Assembly: GCA_033065855.1 (NCBI GenBank)
Contig: JAVXUO010001245.1
Span: forward strand, 1-64,000
DNA length: 64,000 nucleotides
Source of the DNA: Escallonia rubra
Taxonomy: Eukaryota; Streptophyta; Magnoliopsida; Escalloniales; Escalloniaceae
Direction: 5' to 3'
The notes below the pieces were generated by a model. The model had not been told where the DNA came from. It saw only the letters and a program-made list of their open reading frames with translations, and ran no database searches. Each line of letters starts with the position of its first letter. Position 1 is the first letter of the stretch. Positions 59,028 to 64,000 of this stretch are shown piece after piece. The position numbers were made by a program, and so were the translations under genes.

Positions 59028-62000
59028 CTACACTGATGCGAGTCTGTCCTTGTCACTTGGACCGGCATTCCCAGATTCCAACTCAAGACTGGCTTCTTTT
59101 GATCTCGAAAAGGTATCTGAAGGGATGTTGATGCCTGCAAAACCAACCATGACAGCAGCAGCTCCAACATAATCCATGAAAATAGGTGCATTGCCCCTCA
59201 TTGAATCCACAATAGCTGCTAGTGGGACTTGAATTGTAAGTCCTGCTGTTGCTACCGTGGTAGTTGTAAGAAGAACAGCCCTGGCCCACAAGTAGTCGCT
59301 TAGCACGTTGTCCAACAAGCCTACACAATATAACGGTGCAAAATTAGCCATGTCAAAACTAAACGTGGAACTTACAAAGACATGGAAGATAGCGAACAGC
59401 AAAGCAAACTTAATAGAATACAGATTTATCTGTGCTTAGTACAATTCAGGAAATGTCCTAGAATCTCACCATTATGGTTTTACATCTCAATGGGTGGTTT
59501 CTATTGTTATGTATGTACTACTTCAAAAGGGTATTCTGACAACTATTGTAATTCTAAATTCTGGACAAGAAATATTTAACTTCGATTCAGCACGATGGAA
59601 AACACTTACTAATCGTTACGACATGCAAGCAAGCAAATGCACACACAAAGACAGCAGTAGCAACTTCAAAACGTAAACCCCTTTTTGCGTAGCTATGGGT
59701 GTAGCATCCATGGGATTTCTCCATGCACGCTTTTCCCACAGGGTTAAGCAGATAAAAAGAACTAGTCAACTCGACATTAAGTTTCTTGTTGATTCTAAAT
59801 TTAGCTCCCAAAGTCTACATTTTGACATCATATACTCACTAAAATAACCAGATCTCCTCCCACCCTTAAACCAGTTTTGCTTACTATGCCTTCAAACAAG
59901 AGATGCCAATGAAATCCATGTCCTTAGCTGTGAATTTGCCACACGACAAGCAGTATACATGGTGTTTCTTCTTTGCTAGTCTTGTGATACACTTATTGCC
60001 TTACTTTCACAAGTACTATCGGAGTAACTTTTTCTTCAGATGTTTGCAAAATCATACATCTAGTCATGTAGGCAATCACTTAAGGACATAGTGATTCGTA
60101 CTTGGCAAGGCAATCCCTTGTGCTTTGCCACCACTGCCCATGCATGAGCTATGGACTCTGCTGGGCAAAAGATATCAGGGGGAGACCAGAACTCTAGGTT
60201 CTAATACATACTGTCGAGGCTCGTGGCCTGCCTCTCTAACCACTCAACGATGCATGCCTCAACAGCTCCCACTCCCAGTAAGAACCTCAATGCTACAGGC
60301 GCATGTCCGTGAGTGCTGCTGCAACTTTTACCATGCCACAGCAACCCGCATTGCCTGCAAAATCTGTCCATCTTCAAATGCAGTTCAACATCTCCAAAGC
60401 ACTTGCGGTACATGCAAGGGTCATTGGCCAAAGAAAAAGGTGGTGCTCTGATTTCACAACCCCCTCCCCCTCCCTGGCCCCAGCGGAGGTACAATAGATT
60501 ACAGCTCCTTTTCTTAACTTGACAGAGTAACTATCACTATCACACTTAGTCATGGCATAGGGTGTTGAAAATGCAACACTGCGAGTTCACACGAAGGCAA
60601 AGGCCAGAAAAAGCCTTCAATGACCAGAAAGATTTCAAACCCAGAAACGAGCAACAATGCTTTTTGAAGAAGTCTACTTGGGAACAGAGAGACAAGTATC
60701 CTATCATCTTATCTATCATAGCCATCAGGTTTAAGTAAAGTAAGCCTGATCACTTGCAGTTAAGGAAAATTAGAACATGTCAAACCAAAAAATTTACAAC
60801 ATACAATCTCTTATCTAACAAGGCTAGGAGATAAATCATACTGATTAAGCTTACTCCTAACCAGGTGCCCTGCAAAGTGTCCTTCCTACAACTTCCCTAT
60901 AAGCCCCTGGCTACACAAGCTGACAGACTGAAAAACAAGATCAAGATATTGATGCTCTTTATGAGTGGTCACTGTTATGCTTCTGTTGATGCAAAAGCTA
61001 GTGAGTAAACAACGTCATCAAAAATCTTTGAGCCGATCAAACAGCAAAGTCAAAAAGCTTTGAGGTGATCAAACTGATTTATGTTCCTCTTAAACATATC
61101 CAAAGAAAGTAAACAAACCAACACATTACCGACAATGGGCACCCATGAGTACCTGGATGCCTGTTATTCATTCCACATGCGCACATAAAGTATAACTTGG
61201 TACTAACATGATTTTTTCTAGCATAACTGCAACATTTTTTTCAGCTCCCAAAATGCTTCAATGGAGTCATATTCCACATAGGGGAAGTCTCAGAAATAGA
61301 TAAATACAGAAAGTAGGGAAATATAAACAAGTTAAATCAAATGCTACCTACAAACCGAGAGTGATTACTAGTATACCAAAGTATGTGGCAGAAAACAGCA
61401 ATCAATGAGGCAAGTAAACTTAGATTTTACTCAGACATACCTTTACCAACAATAAGACCAAACTGCTTCCAAGAAAGCATATTAAAAGGCTCCAGCTTGG
61501 CAAAATTAAGTAGAAGGGCAACAGGCAGGAAAATCAGGAGGTTGAATAAACCTAAAAAACCAAGGAATTGAGCCATACTCGCACGACCATCTTTTCCGTC
61601 ATCATCATCCGGTAAATGCTTACGGATTAGGGTGACATAAACAGCATATAAAGCTGCCGACACAAGAGCAAAGACATCTCCAAGAAAAGGGTTAGACGCA
61701 ACTGCACTTAATCCAGCTTCCGAGTCGCCCAAACTGACAATAATTGTTCCTCCCATGCAAAGAAGCACACTAATCAGCTTCACCCATGTAAATTTCTCAC
61801 CCAAGAATGCAAGAGAGACCAAAAACGTGAAAAGACTGGAGGCACTGCTTAAGATGGTATTCGACTGTACAGCAAGGAAAATAAGTACTTAAAGTCAGCA
61901 AAAGGAAAAGCTTAACAGAACAAAATCAGAAATAAAAAAATTAAATTGAAAATTAACAAAATGCTTACCGTGACAGTAGTATACTTCAAGGAAATATTAA

Positions 62001-62496
62001 ACGTGAATTGCGCCAGAAACCAAAATGGGCATATCAACAAGCTGACTTTTGCCACTCTTCTCCGTGTCCAACGACCTTTTGCATCCAATCCTCTGTTAGC
62101 GTCTTCCCAATAGGAATGTTGACCTGGTTCAGAATTTGTTGAGACCACAACACCAGCATGATCTACCACCAACTCTGAATTGGAACCATCGGCTTGAACA
62201 CTACTATCACTTTCTCCAAGAAGAATGACCTCCTCCGCATCTCGCAGTTCTTGTACACTCTCATCGTTTCTACTTCGCCAGAACACCACACTTCCAAATT
62301 TATCCTCCAAATACTGACCAATTTCAACTAAGGGGATGTAAACCAAGAACAACGAGTTGCAAATGTACGTAATGAGAAATGGCGAAACACCCCCTTCAAC
62401 AACTGACTGAACTACAAAACTAGCAGCAATCCAAATGGTTGCAACAGCAAATATGTATATTAAACCTAACACCCATCTCCAAACTTCAGTTCTCAT
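59028..62496 (-). CDS. EamA/SLC35F-type multi-pass transporter
   Basis: Three coding exons (minus): 62496-61969, 61864-61441, 59320-59028, encoding 414 aa with GT-AG borders. The first ATG in frame at 62496 gives MRTEVWRWVLGLIYIFAVAT, which fits the family. There are about ten hydrophobic helices in two EamA halves. A long hydrophilic Glu/Ser-rich loop (about residues 65-145) lies between helices 2 and 3, and the tail is short. It resembles the plant proteins related to SLC35F5 (recalled Arabidopsis At3g07080). The substrate is unknown; location is probably Golgi or another endomembrane, or vacuole. A non-coding leader exon about 63010-62904 and an intron to 62631 are inferred from splice signals. 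Intron 2 is 2.1 kb. It faces the PPPDE gene tail to tail, 3.3 kb apart. Confidence 0.88.
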
Positions 62497-63766
62497 TCTT
62501 TTCCAACCCAAATCCAAGTTAAACTCAATCTCTCAAAAAACCCTCAAGAATCTCTAAAACCTCCATATCCGAGAAAACCCATCGATAACATCTAATTGAC
62601 CGGATTTTTTACCATGACACGCAAGAAAATCTGTAAAACAGGGGGGAAAAAAAGCATTGAAATGTTCATAATCTAATAGTCTGAAACAAATTGAGCCAAC
62701 AAGAACGTAAAAAGTAGAGAACTTTACATCAATCACAAGGACCCACTTCAAGAATGATCAAATCAACTCAAATGGACCTTCCAGATTGCAACTACCGAAT
62801 GATTTAGCAAATTTACACATCAACATGCCAATAGAAAACAAGAATTACGTGAAGAAGGAAAATAAATGAGGGTCAACTGTAATCAACGAACAAGAAGAAG
62901 TACCTGAAGCGGCTTTGAATGTGAATCCAACGCTGGTGGAATTTCCGGTTCAAAGAAACAAGATATCAAAAGGAGGGGAACTCTACGCTTTGTTTTGTCG
63001 CTAGAAAGAGTATGTCAGTAATAGAATTTGATATTTTTAAGCCACAACACAAAAAAAAAAATATGAACAACAAGTCAACAGCCACACTTTTTTTCTATTT
63101 TTTGAAATATAAATGAAGCTTTTTATTTCTAAATGCACTTGTGAGAATATTTCTATTTTCATTTTGGCTAGTCCATAAAGTGAACCATTTCGTCTTCACA
63201 ATTCTTGAAGTTTTGTGAGACTTTTCCCGTAGAACTTAGAAACAGCTGTTTTCCATATTAGAGCTGATGTAAGGTAGCTGGTCAAGGTTTTAGGTAGACA
63301 TACCAAAAACTTTCAGGTTTATTCACGTATTTAATTTTCTACCTTGTTTGGTCATGACTTCGTGTGTCGTTTGTTAGTTTTTCTTTTAATTTTTGTTGCT
63401 GATGTGTTCATTCTTTGTTATAACGTTGCACAGTATGGAGTATTATTTATTTTATGTTGTTTGACAACCTTCGGGACATGGTTGTTATTCTTTCTATACA
63501 GTTCGTGTCTTGGTTCGGGTGATGGCGTACTAGTTTCTTATGCAAGTAGTTTTCGGTGGAGGTTCTTTGGCATTGACACCGTTACTTTTAAGTCGCGCTC
63601 GGATATTGAAAGGAAGCTTGACTATGTGATACTCCTTATCTGACATTTCCTCGTAGTAGTGTAGTAAAAAAAAAAAATTTACTTAGTAATGATATGATTT
63701 GTAAGATTTTTATCCGTATAAAAAAAATTAAAAAAAATGACTTTGAGGCCAAATGGGATAAACTTA
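62497..63766. other. 5' leader, leader intron and promoter of the transporter gene
   Basis: On the minus strand a leader exon ending GCCGCTTCAG (62904) with a GTACTT donor, and an acceptor TTTTACAG before 62630, suggest a 5' UTR intron. Beyond about 63010 the sequence is AT-rich. The open stretch at 63344-63643 shows no recognisable protein. Confidence 0.45.
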
Positions 63767-64000
63767 GGGTATGTTTGAAATCACTTCCAGTTTTGGTTTT
63801 TTGTTTTCAAAAAAATCAAAACCAGTTTAGTTTTTATTTTTTACAAAAACAAATGGGTGTTTGAATACCCAGTTTTTATTTTGAGTTTTTTCTTTGGTGG
63901 TAGTTGCGCTGGCGGTGGTGGGGCTAGGGCTATAAATGAACCGAGTTATTCACGAACTGCTCGTGATTCATTCCCCAAAGAACTTGTTCATGTTCGTTTG
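63767..64000. mobile_element. Left part of another Tourist-like element, cut by the window end
   Basis: GGGTATGTTTGAAATCACTT, then CAGTTTTGG, T-runs, a GGTGTTTGAATACCCAG word and GGTGGT-rich sequence match the layout of the copies at 14371 and 36016. The right end lies outside the window. Confidence 0.45.

Noticed and set aside
60100..60260. Possible tRNA or SINE on the minus strand (GAGTGGTTAGAGAGGC)
   Set aside because: An A-box-like word is present, but no convincing B box, cloverleaf or target duplication was found.
63344..63643. Plus-strand hydrophobic frame of 99 codons
   Set aside because: Composition reflects T-rich DNA; no homology recognised and no supporting gene structure.
1..64000. 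CRISPR array, integrated virus or organellar DNA insert
   Set aside because: No regularly spaced identical repeats, no viral replication or capsid genes, and no chloroplast or mitochondrial genes were recognised.

Overview
This is a nuclear genomic segment from a flowering plant, most likely a eudicot. The evidence is long AT-rich GT-AG introns, plant-specific gene families (PRT1, LEUNIG_HOMOLOG, caffeate-type O-methyltransferases) and a dense load of plant transposons: Mutator-like (MULE), CACTA, hAT, PIF/Tourist-like, LINE, SINE and Helitron-like elements. I cannot name the species from sequence alone. All gene models were spliced by eye from reading frame, splice sites and recalled family sequences.

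Layout. (1) 235-6836, minus: a complete seven-exon PRT1-type N-degron E3 ubiquitin ligase with a LINE relic in one intron. (2) About 7.2-37.5 kb, plus: a tandem cluster of caffeic-acid-OMT-like genes. Two four-exon genes look complete (16027-22742, 359 aa; 32017-37486, 358 aa). Three other loci are broken remnants (7194-7525; 13796-14097; 23636-25493). Transposons separate and invade the copies: a CACTA element nested in a MULE-like element (9.5-13.6 kb), a Pack-MULE carrying a PORR-domain gene fragment (17.6-19.6 kb), a LINE in the upstream region of the second gene, and a MULE, a SINE and a Tourist-like element in that gene's introns. Because the two genes are close paralogues, each acts as an empty-site reference for insertions in the other. 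(3) 38722-46569, minus: a complete 17-exon LEUNIG_HOMOLOG-type Gro/Tup1 co-repressor with a MULE-type MITE in one intron. (4) 51888-55698, plus: a PPPDE/DeSI-type thiol isopeptidase. (5) 56-58.6 kb: a trinucleotide-rich tract and an hAT-like element with another inverted-repeat element nested in it. (6) 59028-62496, minus: an EamA/SLC35F-type transporter.

The single-copy genes have unrelated housekeeping or regulatory roles (protein turnover, transcriptional repression, isopeptidase activity, membrane transport). The methyltransferase cluster is the lineage-specific accessory part. Its two intact members keep the SAM-binding and catalytic residues but differ from classical COMT, and from each other, at expected substrate-contact positions. 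They may methylate a phenolic other than caffeate-type lignin precursors. I saw no CRISPR, prokaryotic operon, organellar insert or standard tRNA/rRNA gene. I found no convincing wholly new system; the most notable features are the OMT birth-and-death cluster and the Pack-MULE with its captured PORR fragment.
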